A program made the translations under genes and the position numbers. 64,000 nt of DNA, taken from positions 89,966,717-90,030,716 of the forward strand of contig CM045762.1 in assembly GCA_025200525.1 (NCBI GenBank). The letters run 5' to 3'. Below the pieces are notes generated by a model that had not been told where the DNA came from, made no database searches, and saw only the letters and a program-made list of their open reading frames with translations. The stretch is from Camellia lanceoleosa (taxonomy: Eukaryota; Streptophyta; Magnoliopsida; Ericales; Theaceae). This document shows, piece after piece, positions 11,000 to 22,079 of this stretch (position 1 is its first letter; each line of letters starts with the position of its first letter).

Positions 11000-13031
11000 G
11001 CTATTAAGTGCGGATCTTGTACCAGCTCCTTCTATAGTGAGAGGTACCTTCTTTTTTTGCAATTCAGTTGCTAATGTGTTGATTGATATGGGTGCATCCC
11101 ATTCATTTATCTCGTCTGCATTTGCATCGATTTTGGGGTTAGAGTTGACTTGGTTAGCATCTCCTCTTTGTGTAGAGTCACCTATTGGTGGTGAGATTGT
11201 TTTGAAGCAGGGGTGTCGAGGTTGTGACATTGAGATTGCCAGTGGCCGACTTTTTTTTGCATTTGTGTTGATTGACATGTCTAGTTTTGATGTTATTTTA
11301 GGTATGGACTAGTTGTCATCATATCGAGTTGCCATAGATTGTTACCATCAGAGGGTTACTGTATATACCTTGAGCGGTGTTTTATTTCTTAGGAGACCAG
11401 GTTAATAGAGTCTTATCATTGGTGTATGATCCGTGTGGGCGGAATGAACGTAGTTGCCTTCTTGCCAACTTCTTAAGTAGGGAGTGTGATGAAGTTCGAG
11501 TTGAGTTGCCAAGGGTGATTTGTGAATACCCGGACACTTTTCCTGAGGATCTTACTAGTTTACCACCTTATCGAAAGATCAAGTTCTCTATTAATTTAGT
11601 GTCTGGCATGACCCCGATTTCTATGGCACTGTATAGATTTGCACCTGCCGATTTGAGTGAGTTAAAGATTCAACTCCAAGAGTTGTTAGATAAGGGTTTT
11701 ATTAAGCCTTAGTACTTCCGTGGAAAGCACCTACTCTTTTTGCCAAAAGAAAGATAGTGCGTTACGACTTTGTATAGATTATCGAAAGTTGAACGGTGCT
11801 GTTAAGAACAAGTACCTAATGTCTCGTATAGATGATTTGTTTGATCGATTAAAAGGTCTTATTATTTACGTAAGATAAAATTTGAGATCGTGGTATCACT
11901 AGTTGAGAGTAAGGGAGGAGGATATCTAGAAACTGACATTTACGTATGTAGTATGGCCATTATGAGTTCCTAGTGATGCCTTTTGGGCTAACCAATGCAC
12001 CATCTGTGATTATGGATTTGATGGACCGGATCTTCCATGAGTTCCTATACCGTTTTGTGGTCGTCTTTGTAGATGACATCTTGATTTACTCACCCTCTGA
12101 GGAGGAGAACGAGGAACACTTACGAGTGGTGCTTGAGTTTCTTAGAGACCACAAACTATAAGCTAAGTTTGGGAAATGTGAATTTTGACTGAGGGAAGTT
12201 AAGTTCTTAGGCCATGTGGTATTCAGGGAAGGGGTGACTGTAGATTCATCCAAGATTGATGCAGTGCAAGATTGGGAACAACCTAAGAATGCTTTTGAGA
12301 TCCGTAGTTTCTTGGGGTTGGTCAGGCATTACCGTCAGTTTGTGAAAGATTTCTCTAGATTAGCTTCACCATTAACTAGATTGATGAGGAAGGGAGTTAA
12401 GTTTCCGTGGAATGAGGCTTGTGAGATGTCTTTTCAAGAGCTTAAGGTTAGACTTACCACTGCTCTAGTATTGATTACTCTGGATAGGGGTTTGGGCTAT
12501 TCAGTGTACTATGATGCCTCACGGGAAGGGTTTGGCTGTGTTTTGATGCAAGAGGGGAAAGTAGTAGCCTATGGCTCGCGACAGTTAAAAACACATGAGA
12601 GGAACTACCCTACTCATGACCTAGAGTTAGCGACGGTGATCTTTGCCTTAAAGATTTGGAGGTATTTTCTGTATGGTGAGACATTTGAAGTGTTTTCTAA
12701 TCATGAGAGTCTAAAATATCTGTTTACACAAAAAGACTTAAATCTGAGGCAAAGGACGTGGATGGAGTTTATAGAGGATTATGACTTTGAGTTACATTAT
12801 CATCCGGGGAAGGCCAATGTTGTAGCCGATGCTTTGAGTAGGAAATCAACTGGCAGTGTAGCTTGTATAGCCATTCGGGAATGGGAAATGTTGGGTGCTA
12901 TTGGTGAGTTTGACTTGCATCTTGGAGAGTTTGTTGAGTCGGCATCCTTGTTTTTAGTAGTTACACAACCTACACTTGTGAACCAAGGGATAGAAGCACA
13001 AAAGGGTGACTTTGAGGTAGAATCTCTCTAG
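11000..13031 (+). pseudogene. gypsy-1 protease / reverse transcriptase / RNase H pseudogene (copy 1)
   Basis: Order of domains: an aspartic protease with a D-x-G-A-S-H core (about 11084-11100, DMGASHSFI). Reverse transcriptase follows, with PLSPY-like entry near 11620, 'MPFGLTNAP' near 11972 and the catalytic FVDDIL motif at about 12066-12083. RNase H comes next (about 12500-12840, from YYDAS-type start to 'ADALSRKS'). The order PR-RT-RH followed by integrase is that of Ty3/gypsy. The frame is broken at 11310 (TAG), at 11711 and the frameshifted stretch 11706-11960, and by stops near 12159 and 12188. Copy 2 keeps 11310 as a Trp codon and is open across part of the RT gap, so copy 1 is the more damaged version there. 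Confidence 0.85.
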
Positions 13032-13149
13032 GAGAAGATCTCCAGTGGGAAGGTAGAAAGAGGTTTGAACGTGTACTCCAACTCGAGTGTTAGATACCTT
13101 GTTGTCTCTTCTTAGGAGTCTTCTTTGAGGAAGTACTCCCAGAGTTTCA

Positions 13150-14437
13150 CCATTCATGCCTTGCGGTGCACTCAGGAGGCACAAAGATGTATCACGACCT
13201 TAGCTGCCAGTTTTGGTAAAGGGGAATGAAGAAGGATGTGGCTATGTTTGTGTCAAGATGCCTTACTTGTCAACAAGTGAAGGCCGAACATCAGAGGCCA
13301 GCGGATTTTTTGCAACCCTTGCCTGTAGCCGAGTGAAAGTGGGAGCATTTTACGATGGATTTTGTTGTGGGTCTTCCGAGGACTCAATGGGGTAGTGATG
13401 TAATTTAGGTGGTAGTTGATCGGTTGACCAAGTCGGCACACTTTATACCTATGCATGTGAGTGACTCGGTAGATCATCTTGCCGACCTCTATATTAGGGA
13501 CATAGTGAGATTGGACAGAGTTCCTGTGATGATTGTCCTGGATAGAGATCCGCATTTCACAGCTCGGTTATGGCAAAGCCTATAGAGTGCCTTGGGCATG
13601 AGATTGACTTTTTGTGCTGCGCATCATCCTTAGACTGACGAGCAGTCCTAGCGTACTATTTAGATATTTGAGGATATGCTTCGGGGATGTGTTCTTGATT
13701 TTAAGGGGTCATGGGAGAGACATTTGCCCTTAGTGTAGTTTGCCTAAAACAACAGCTTCCAATCGAGTATTGGCATGGCACCGTTTGAGGCCTTGTATGG
13801 TCGATCATATAGATCCCCTATGTGTTATGTCGAGGTGGGTGATGCATCTATGTTGAGTCTAGAGTTAGTTCAGGAAACGACGAAGAAAGTTACACTTACT
13901 CGTAAGAGGTTGGCTACTGCCCAGAGTTGCCAGAAAAGTTATGCTGATCGTAGGAGAAGATCCTTGTCTTTTGAGATGGAAGACCATGTCTTCTTGAAGA
14001 TATCACCTAGGAGGGGTTTGATGAGGTTTAGAAAGAATAAGAAGTTGTCCCATCGATTCATTAGGCCTTTTGAAATCCTTGAGTAGATTTGAGAGATAGC
14101 TTATCGTTTGGCCTTGCCGCCATAGCTTTCCAGGGTTCATGATGTGTTTCATATTAGTATGCTTCGGAAGTATGAGTCGGATCCAACACACATGTTGGAT
14201 TTAACCGACTTAGAGGTAGATGAGGATACTTCATATAAGGAGAGACCGGTGAGAGTCTTGGATAGTTGGGACCAAGTCTTACGAGGCAAGGCAATTCCCT
14301 TGGTTAAAGTATTGTGGAAACATCATAGGGTTGAGAAACAACTTGGGAGGCGTGAGTTGGAGGTCCGTGAAAAGTACTGGACTTATTTGTTGATGGTTGA
14401 TCATGTATTGAAATTTTGTTATGTTAATGAAATATGA
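13150..14437 (+). pseudogene. gypsy-1 integrase and chromodomain-like C-terminus (copy 1)
   Basis: A zinc-binding remnant (CLTCQQVKAEHQRP, about 13262) precedes an integrase core (TMDFVVGLP near 13353, 'DRLTKSAHF' near 13417, 'GMAPFEALYGR' near 13770). An SH3-like C-terminal domain follows ('DHVFLKISP', 'RPFEILE'). A terminal segment (about 14230-14390, 'PVRVLD', 'IPLVKVLW') looks like the group II chromodomain of Tekay/Del chromoviruses. This protein would insert the cDNA, and the chromodomain would guide it to heterochromatin. At least eight stops interrupt the core, mostly TAG. Clade placement rests on remembered family motifs and is moderate in certainty. Confidence 0.8.
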
Positions 14438-14693
14438 AAACATTGTATATGTTTTGAGAATATGGACACATTGCATATGTTGTATATGTTTTGAAAACCA
14501 TTTAATGTAAACATTGTATACGTTTTGGAAAAATATGAATTGTGCTTTCAATGTTGGAACTTGTGTATCGAGTTGATGAGAATGGGTGAACGGAGAATGG
14601 GTCATGGTGATGGAATTGATTAATTATCCTTATTGTGATCGGTTTAAACATAGTTTTAAAACTTGATATGTAATTTTAGGGACAAAATTCCTT

Positions 14694-14705
14694 AAAGGAG
14701 GGAGA
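14694..14705 (+). other. gypsy-1 polypurine tract
   Basis: AAAGGAGGGAGA sits directly before the 3' LTR border at 14707, the expected place for plus-strand priming. Confidence 0.8.
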
Positions 14706-14706
14706 T

Positions 14707-15577
14707 TATAGCGATTCTAGTTTTAACCCGACCCTTTTTTTTTATCTTGGAGTCGGGTTTCGTGGTTTCGTAATGTTGACTCATGTCTTTTTCTCCTCAT
14801 ACTTTCTTGAGTTTCGCTATTGGAATGTAATAGTTGTGTTTGGAACAGGTTGATTGCTTGGTTTTTCAAACACCTCTTGCCCAGAATTCTGCTTTTCCAC
14901 TCGAGTGGCACTTTTTGCGCTCGAACAGGCTTTGTGAACTCTCAAGTACTTTTGTAGGTCTGCAAAAGTACTAGGAGAGTGTATTCTACGCTCGAGCAGT
15001 GCTTTCTGTGCTCAAGCGGTCTGAGCTCGAGCGGCCTTTCTTGTGCTCGAGCGTTGGTCTGTTGTCTACAAAACTACTGGGAGTGTGTATTCTGTGCTTG
15101 AGAGTCACTTCTTGCGCTTGAGCAGAACAACTTATTGTGTCTGGCGCTCGAGTGTCGCTTCTTGCGCTCGAGCGGACTGTGCATATATTGGTTCGCAACA
15201 GCACTATTGTACATCACTTTTTTTTTTATATCTTTTTCTCTTAAAACCCTAGATCGGGAGGCTCTTTCTCTAAAACTCACTCACTCTCTCTACATTTTTA
15301 CCTAGATCCGTTGGTTTCTCTACCCTAATGTCTTTGGGAAAGAGGTAGAGCATCTCAAGAGCTTCACTTTGGTCTAAACAAAACTCGGTTTTGATATCTT
15401 TGAAGTTTCTGCCTTGCTTTGCTCGTCTTCTAAACTTGAGGTAGGGATTTTCTACACTCTATACGATTTTTAACTTAGTTATTTGTTGTTGTATAACTAG
15501 TATGGTGATTTTGGAGGATTTTGAATAAACCTAGGGCTTTAGTTTAAAATCAAAAGAGGGGTTTTCAAATGGATGTA
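14707..15577 (+). mobile_element. gypsy-1 3' LTR, truncated
   Basis: It starts TATAGCGATTCT like the 5' LTR and follows it through the CTCGAG array (14895-15180) and 'CCTAGATCCGTTGG' (15300). It stops after GGATGTA at 15577, where the 5' LTR would continue TTGAAAACGG. About 1.1 kb of the LTR is missing, so no target duplication can be checked. Divergence from the 5' LTR is visible in every line. Confidence 0.85.
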
Positions 15578-15764
15578 GTATCAAATGATTTAATTAACTT
15601 TAATAGGATTTTGATACTACAAATCTTATAATTAAATCTTATAGGATTCAATTAACTTTAATAGGATTTCGATACTACTAAAATTAAAGTTAATTAAATC
15701 ATTTAAAATTCCTAAAATTTTAAAGTTAATTAAATCATTTGATACTACATCCATTTGAAAATCC
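15559..15764. repeat. Palindrome at the broken LTR end
   Basis: Arms 15559-15602 and 15721-15764 are reverse complements over 44 bases with one mismatch. About 19 bases of each arm are gypsy-1 LTR sequence and the rest is unrelated AT-rich sequence. The 118-base loop contains further inverted pieces of the same words. A 26-base word from the loop (from about 15611) recurs at about 16691 in the neighbouring gene's intron. Confidence 0.85.
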
Positions 15765-16056
15765 TGTGGTTCTAAAATTACATTATGTCCCCTAAGGTTT
15801 TTAATTTCATAACAAGTAGGTCTTTTGAGTAATAAATCATAAAGTTAATTAACAATTTTTAATAATGTTAAAATTTTATTTCAATTAATAATTTATATAA
15901 TTTTATTATTGTATATGTGAACGGTTAGAAATTTCACTTTTTCAATTAATTCTTGTTAAATAATAAATTCTAACAGGAAGGTATTTGTAATTTTTCAAAC
16001 CACAGGGACAATTCGAATTTTAAGTAAGTCTCAGGGAGTGTATTTGTAGTTTACCC
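15763..16056. mobile_element. Degenerate MITE-like element with inverted ends
   Basis: The left end 'CCTGTGGTTCTAAAATTACA' and the right end '...GGGAGTGTATTTGTAGTTTACCC' belong to the common plant TIR type that reads GGGTAAA-TTACAAATAC-CCCTGTGGTTT. Both ends are degenerate and the body is AT-rich without coding potential. Confidence 0.4.
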
Positions 16057-16278
16057 AAAATATTCACAAAAAATAAAAAATTCAATTTTCAAAAAATTAA
16101 AACCAAACAATGTGAATAATAGGTGAATCACAAAATAACATCAAAATGTAAAAATTTGAAACATGATTGAACACTTATAAATAATTTAAAACAGAAGGAT
16201 AAAAAGATTTGGAACCCGTCTCATGTTCAACCGGTTTAGGTTACATAGCATTTTCTAGCTAAAATGGAGATGAAAAAT

Positions 16279-19200
16279 TCATTCCAGAAAAGCCTCAATT
16301 ATTGAGGGAAAAGCTGCAATTTTGATAACATTGTAGCGTGGAAAACCTGCTTCCTCCAATACTTTCTTCCATTCAAGCCCAGTCCTCTCTTTTCCACCTG
16401 AACTGTGAGCAATCATTAGCAAATCGAACACCAATCTTGTATCGTCAAACATGTCTTCACCTTCCGGATTTAGAACTACATCAATGATAATCACCTTTCC
16501 GGTTTTCTCAGGTATTGCTTTTCGACAATTTTTCAAGATGTTAACACAATCTTCGTCGTTCCAATCATGCATTATTCGCTGCATTCACAAATAATTGTTA
16601 GGCATCACCGATTTTGTTTAGTAACATTTTTATTCCTTATTTTCTTTTTCATTTTCCTTTTTTGTTTTCAAATGTTATGAGATTTGTGAAATTGATACTA
16701 CAAATCTTATAATTAAATCATTTTTAGTTATAACTAAAAACATAATGGGTCATAAGACATAACCAAAAACATTTTTGGTCATAACAAAATAATAATCAAA
16801 ATAAGTTATAACTAGCATTACAATGAATTATAATCAAATCATAACCAGGAGTCATAACCGAATACTACTTGAGGAATAATAAAAGACATTTTCAATCATA
16901 ACTAAAATAAAAGCACAACAAATCATAATTAACACTACAATAAGTTATAACCAAATATCAATTGAACCAATATCAATTGAACATATTTACAAACTACGAA
17001 AGTTATAACTAGACATAAAGGGTGTGTATTATAGAAATTTCCTACATAAATCACCCTTACTTTTCAGACTTTTCATATAATTTCAATTATAGAGACTTTT
17101 CATATAATTTCAATAATTACATAAATCACCCTTATTTTTGAAACTATTATTAAAATTTCCCACCATTAATCTTCTGTTAATTTATTTAACAAAATATGAT
17201 GACGTCTTATTGACGTCATCTATTATGGATAAAAAAATTCAAAGATTGCCCTTATATATTAAAAGGCAAACTTCACTTTACCCCCTGTGGTTTGGGTTGG
17301 GTACATTACCTCGTTGGCATTTAGAAATCACTACATAACTCCCATGTGATTTGTGGACTAAAAGGTACAGTTAGCTTTCCTGTTTAAGATAACACATTGT
17401 GAGAGTCACGCACTTGTAAGGAAAGTAACACTACTTTTAAGACAAAAATGCTCCTAGCACATTTTCAAATTTATAAATAATGCTATTCAATTATTTGTCT
17501 CTCTACTCCATTCATCACAGCCATTAGTAGCCTTTCATTTTTTTTCCCCTTCTCCTCCTTTCTCTTCTTTTCTTTTTTCGATAACTCATCAATGTCCACA
17601 ACTCGCAGCTTCCCCCATGATCAAACTAAAACAAAAATTTTATATGAAAGCTACTAAATACAAGTAGCTCCATGGATTCCGGCAAAAAAATTTCTAGTTT
17701 AACAATTGTTTAAACACCGTGGCTTGTTCTTTTGTAGCTTAATACACATCTGATCCCTTTCATTCATCCATCCACTCTCTTCTTTGCTTCCATATCCTTA
17801 CCTTGCTTCATTGCTAACCATTTTACCTCTTCCCTTATTTTCCTTCCCTTATACTACATGGATGATTGCTAATACCATAATTAAAACCATGATGGTTGCA
17901 GATAAGAGACAATTAGAAATGTTACAAGAAAATTTGGGGTCATTTAGCATTAAAATTTTGGGATTTCATGAAGTATTGTGAAAATCTTAGCTACATATTT
18001 TAGGAATATATATACATATATATACAAATTATATATATGCAATTTGTAGGTTTATATATATATATGTTAGAGTTGGTAGCATGGAAGGAAGAAGAAAGAA
18101 AAATAGGTGTGTGTGTGCGCGCGTGTATATATATATGTATTTATATTTGTAGATTTAATTTAAAAGAGATAAGAGGAAGAAAATGGAGGTATAAAGGTAA
18201 ATTTACACATTCTGTTAACAGAAGTTAGTGTGCGTTTTAGTCCACAAATCATATGGGGGTTATATGGTGATTTTCGAATGTCAATGGGATAATCTGCACC
18301 CGGTCCAAAACCGCAAGGGGATAAAATGAAGTTTGCCCTATATTAAAATAGTAAATTTGACTCACTTCTCTTGAAGTTTTACAAAAAAATGATAAAGACT
18401 CATACATTATTTTAATAATGTTAAACAAAATTGCTAAATTCTATACAATATTTAAAAAATTTCTAAATTGTTAAGACAAGCATATATATATATAGTAGAA
18501 TAACAAAACTTTACCTTATCTAAAAAAATATATATAAAAAAAAAAATAGGGCTAATAAATTGATCACCATTAAACCTTATAAAAGATGTTTTATTTAAAA
18601 AAAAAAAACCATCAATTTTATAAATAATTATTTTGAGACATTAGAGTTTAAATAAAAATTTAAAAATACATATAGGTATTTGATTTTTTTTTTCCCGTAT
18701 GAAAAATATATATTTGGAGAAATTATCCATCTCGTTCTATTTTATTTATTTTATTTCTTTCATTTTTTTCTATTTATTTTCTCATTTACTTTTTCGTAGT
18801 ATCACTGCAGTAAATAACAACACTATATTATTATTATTATTATTATTTGTTCTATTCTCTATGTTTTTTCCTTAATTTTTTTAATTTTTTTTATCATTCT
18901 CTTTCATAAATGTTACCTAGCATCACCCAATACCATAGCAACTTACGAAATATGAATTTTTCTTTTGTTTTGTACACATATTTTTGTATTAATTTTTTTT
19001 TTCAGAAAATAAATATAATAACATTTCATATTTATAATAAAAAAAAAGTGACTTATAAAAATTACCATATGTTACCTCATAAATATATAAAATAAAAAAA
19101 AATATATATATATATATATCATTTTATCTTTCCACAATCCAATATTATTCTCAAATTTTAATTATCATTAAAAAAAAAAAAGTCAATATTTCCCACCTTA

Positions 19201-21942
19201 ATAATAAAATTTTTAAAAATAAATATAAAATTGGAAAAATATCTAATCACGTTACAATAAATTAAAATTAGATGTAGGAAATGAAAGAAAAAGAAATTAT
19301 TTGAGAATAATAAACTATTTAAATTCGTCATTTGTTACATCTAATTAAAATAAAACTTTACTTGAAAAAATAATTTATTTGAAAATAATAAAACACTCAA
19401 ATAATTTTTTATTTATTACATTTAAAATCTATATCTCCATATTTTTTTTTCTTTCATTTAAATTATTTTTATTAAATTAAATCTCAAAATTAATTCAAAT
19501 AAGAAATATGGATATTCTTTCTTAATTTCATTAATGGTTTAATTTTTTTTTTCTAAACTTATAATAAAAAAAATACAAAGTCAAGGAAATACCAAAAAAA
19601 ATAAATAAATAAATAAAAAATAGATATATATGTGTGTGTGTGAGAGAGAGAGAGAGAGAAATAAAATGATAATTTAATATATGTATATATAGCTAAATTA
19701 CAATTAAAGGTATTAAGTGTAAAAGGTATTATGGTTATTTGCATAATTAAGTTAAAACTATTTGGCTTAAATTAACGGGAGGGGAATCTTGACAATGTTA
19801 GAAAGAGTAAGGGAAGTTTCTGTAATTATTGAAGTTACAAAGCAGGTCCATATATATATATATATATAGTAGAATAACAAAACATTACCTTTTCTTAAAA
19901 AAGAAAATAATTGAGCTAATAAATTGATCACCATTAAAATTTATAAAAGATGTTTTATTTTTTAAAAGACCATAATTTTATAAATAATTATTTTGAGAAA
20001 TTAGAGTTTGAATAAAAATTTAAAAATACATATATGTATTTGATCTGTTTTTTTCCGTAAGAAAAATACATATTTGGAGAAATTATCCATATCATTCCAT
20101 TTTCTTTATTTAATTTCTTTTTTTTTTCTATTTATTTTCTCATTTACCTTTTTGTAGTGTCACTGTAGTAAATAATAACACCATATAATTATTTATTATT
20201 ATTATTATATTATTATTATTATTATTATTTGTTCTCTTCCCAATGTTTTTTCCTCAATTTTTTTTTCTCATAATTTTCTTTCATAAATGTTAGCTATCAT
20301 CACCCAATACCATAGCAACTTAAGAAATATGAATTTTTCTTTTGTTTTGTACACATATTTGTGTATTAAATATTTTTTTTACAAAAATAAACATAATAAC
20401 ATTTAATATTTATAATAAAAAAATTGACTTATAAAAATTATCAAATGTTACCTCATAAACATATAAAATAAAAATAAAAATATTATCATTTTATCGTTCC
20501 ACAATCCAATATTATTCTCAAATTTTAATTATCATTAAAAAAAATAAGTCAATATGTCTCACCTTCATAATAATATTTTAAAAAATAAAATAAAATTAAA
20601 AAAATATCTAAAAGAAATTAAAATTATACAGGTTCAAAACTTGTAGTATAAAAAAAAATACAAAATCAAAGAAATACAAATATATATACATATATGTGTG
20701 CGAGAAATAAAATGATAATTTAATATATAAGTAGATTACAATTAAAAGTTTTTAACTGTAAAGGATATTAAGGTTATTTTCTGCATGAGCTGCTGCAGAA
20801 ATCTAATTAGAGCGCTTTAGCTCTAATGAGCTGTCCATGAAAAAAAAAAAAAAAAAAAAAAAAGTAAAGTAAAAGACAAAAAAGGAGGAGGAAAAAGACA
20901 AATTAAAGCTCCATTAGAACTCTTTTTTTAGAGGTCTAAATCATTTTTCTTTTCACAATCCAATTAACACTGTTTGACTTACATTAACGGAAAGAGAATC
21001 CTAATAATATAAAAAAAAAAAAAAACAAAAAAAAAAAAAATTCTGTAATTATTGAAGTTACAGAGCTGGTCCTATAATCATCAGAAACTCCAGCAGATGT
21101 GAGTGTAATTTACCCTAATTATTATATAGTGCATTAATAGAAAGTCTCCACACACATATTTTGATTATAATTCTTACCTTCATGAAGACGGCATCAGCAC
21201 TAGGAATTGCCTTAAACATGTCACCCTCAACATGAGAAACTCCACCGTACTCCGGCGCCGTAGCGATGACATGTGGCAGATCAAAGTTGATCCCCTTAAT
21301 ATGAGGATGCACCTTCACGATCTCACCCATGGCTGCCCCCGTCCCACCTCCCACATCAACCATCGATCCGACGCCACAAAACCCATCTTTGTGTCCCGTC
21401 ATGATCGCCTTCATCCTGATCCTGGCAGTACATCCCATCGCATCATTGAAGATCTTGTTAAATTCTGGGTTCATGGAACAATAGTCCCATATCTCACGGC
21501 CATGAGCCTTTTGGAATGCAATACCACCTTCTCTCACACAGTTGCTGAGGTAATGGCAGGGGGCTAATGCCCTGTGATCGTTCTCCAGCATAAGCATTGG
21601 AGCTAGGCTGAGTTCTGCGCCGTGTAAAAGCCATCTGGACATGTGGGTTGGCCCGTAGAGAGCCTCTACGCCGTCGGATTGAGGAGTAACGGTGAAGATC
21701 TTTCTGCGGACCAGCAACCTCATGATACGCGCCAGGCAGGTGATATCTGGGGAAGGAGAGTCGATGATCCCGGCGGCCATTTGGGACAAGGGGATTGGGG
21801 AGCCGTGAGAGTGTATGATATCTGCTATGCGGAGCTCTACAGCAGATTTAAGTGCCATAGAGTCTGCAAAGTGATACATGTATTTCCATATCTCTGCTTG
21901 GGCTTGTAGCATTCCCTCTCCATCAAAAGCTTCCTTCTCTTC

Positions 21943-21945
<3 letters not shown>
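16279..21945 (-). CDS. Plant type I O-methyltransferase, two exons, apparently intact
   Basis: Exon 1 is 21945-21178 (256 codons) and exon 2 is 16578-16279 (99 codons plus TGA). Together they encode 355 residues, a normal length for the family. The intron begins GTAAGAA and ends TTTGTGAATGCAG, is phase 0, and lies just before the catalytic HDW motif, the usual intron place in these genes. Residues about 15-115 form the dimerisation domain. VDVGGGTG at 196-203 binds S-adenosylmethionine, GDMF at 241-244 is a second cofactor motif, and His260 in MHDW is the predicted general base, with acidic partners at about Asp289 and Glu320. I chose Met at 21945 because the 35 residues upstream are translated CT-repeat leader. 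Motifs resemble norcoclaurine 6-O-methyltransferase-like and related phenylpropanoid or alkaloid methyltransferases. It should methylate a hydroxyl of a small phenolic in the cytosol; the substrate cannot be read from sequence. Confidence 0.92.
17265..18338. mobile_element. Non-autonomous TIR element in the intron, with target duplication
   Basis: The terminal inverted repeats are about 100 bp and imperfect. The left starts GGCAAACTTCACTTTACCCC and the right ends ...AAAATGAAGTTTGCC; both contain 'GATTTGTGGACTAAA' inward. The 10-base direct repeat TATATTAAAA flanks it at 17255-17264 and 18339-18348. A target duplication of 9-10 bp and long TIRs point to a Mutator-like origin. The interior has no transposase. 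A TATA/GT microsatellite lies at about 18000-18140. Confidence 0.85.
18483..21077. repeat. Tandem duplication inside the O-methyltransferase intron
   Basis: Unit 1 (about 18483-19852) and unit 2 (about 19853-21077) both begin TATATATATAGTAGAATAAC and proceed through 'AATTGATCACCATTAAA', 'GAGAAATTATCCAT' and 'ATCACCCAATACCATAGCAA'. Both end near 'ATTGAAGTTAC...GGTCC'. They are diverged by point changes and small indels, so the duplication is not recent. Unit 2 has extra sequence at about 20780-20965 that holds an 8-bp-stem hairpin (ATTAGAGC/GCTCTAAT) and a long A run. Confidence 0.85.

Positions 21946-21974
<29 letters not shown>
21946..21974 (-). repeat. (CT/GA)n microsatellite in the 5' leader
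   Basis: About 14 GA dinucleotides on the gene strand end directly at the ATG of the O-methyltransferase. Such GA runs are common in plant 5' leaders and core promoters. Confidence 0.9.
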
Positions 21975-21980
<6 letters not shown>

Positions 21981-22028
21981 GTATGTATATGTAAAGAAGA
22001 AGTGACGGTGTGAGGATAAGAGGTGTGT

Positions 22029-22037
22029 GGTTATATC
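22029..22037 (-). promoter_or_regulatory. Candidate TATA element of the O-methyltransferase
   Basis: GATATAACC on the minus strand lies about 85-90 bases before the start codon. It would place transcription start near 22000-22005, giving a leader of roughly 60 bases. The match to TATAWAW is imperfect and nothing else supports it. Confidence 0.25.
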
Positions 22038-22079
22038 GGAAGTGAAACATATTTCGTCGTAGACTATTGCATTTGCAAA

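Larger units (their letters stand above)
1..14142 (+). repeat. Copy 1 of a duplicated block of at least 14.1 kb
   Basis: This stretch aligns in the same order and orientation with 49894-64000. The offset stays between about 49.84 and 49.89 kb throughout, so indels are small. The shared block covers an LTR end, a MITE, a reversed LTR fragment, a MULE pseudogene, a LINE and gypsy-1 as far as its integrase C-terminus. Copy 1 is cut by the left window edge and copy 2 by the right edge, so neither true boundary is visible. Because several unrelated elements moved together, this is a segmental or assembly duplication and not a transposition event. Confidence 0.95.
16579..21177 (-). other. Large O-methyltransferase intron (4.6 kb)
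   Basis: The intron has canonical GT (21176-21177 complement) and AG (16579-16580 complement) ends. It is very AT-rich and holds an inserted TIR element (17265-18338) and a tandem duplication (18483-21077). Introns in this family are usually far shorter, so its size comes from insertions and duplication. No reading frame inside looks real. Confidence 0.85.

Noticed and set aside
17784..18228. Small frames inside the methyltransferase intron
   Set aside because: They sit within a non-autonomous TIR element and consist of simple hydrophobic or TATA-repeat translation.
21946..22050. N-terminal extension of the methyltransferase by 35 residues
   Set aside because: The extension is translated GA microsatellite and leader (alternating Arg-Glu). 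The family start aligns with the Met at 21945.
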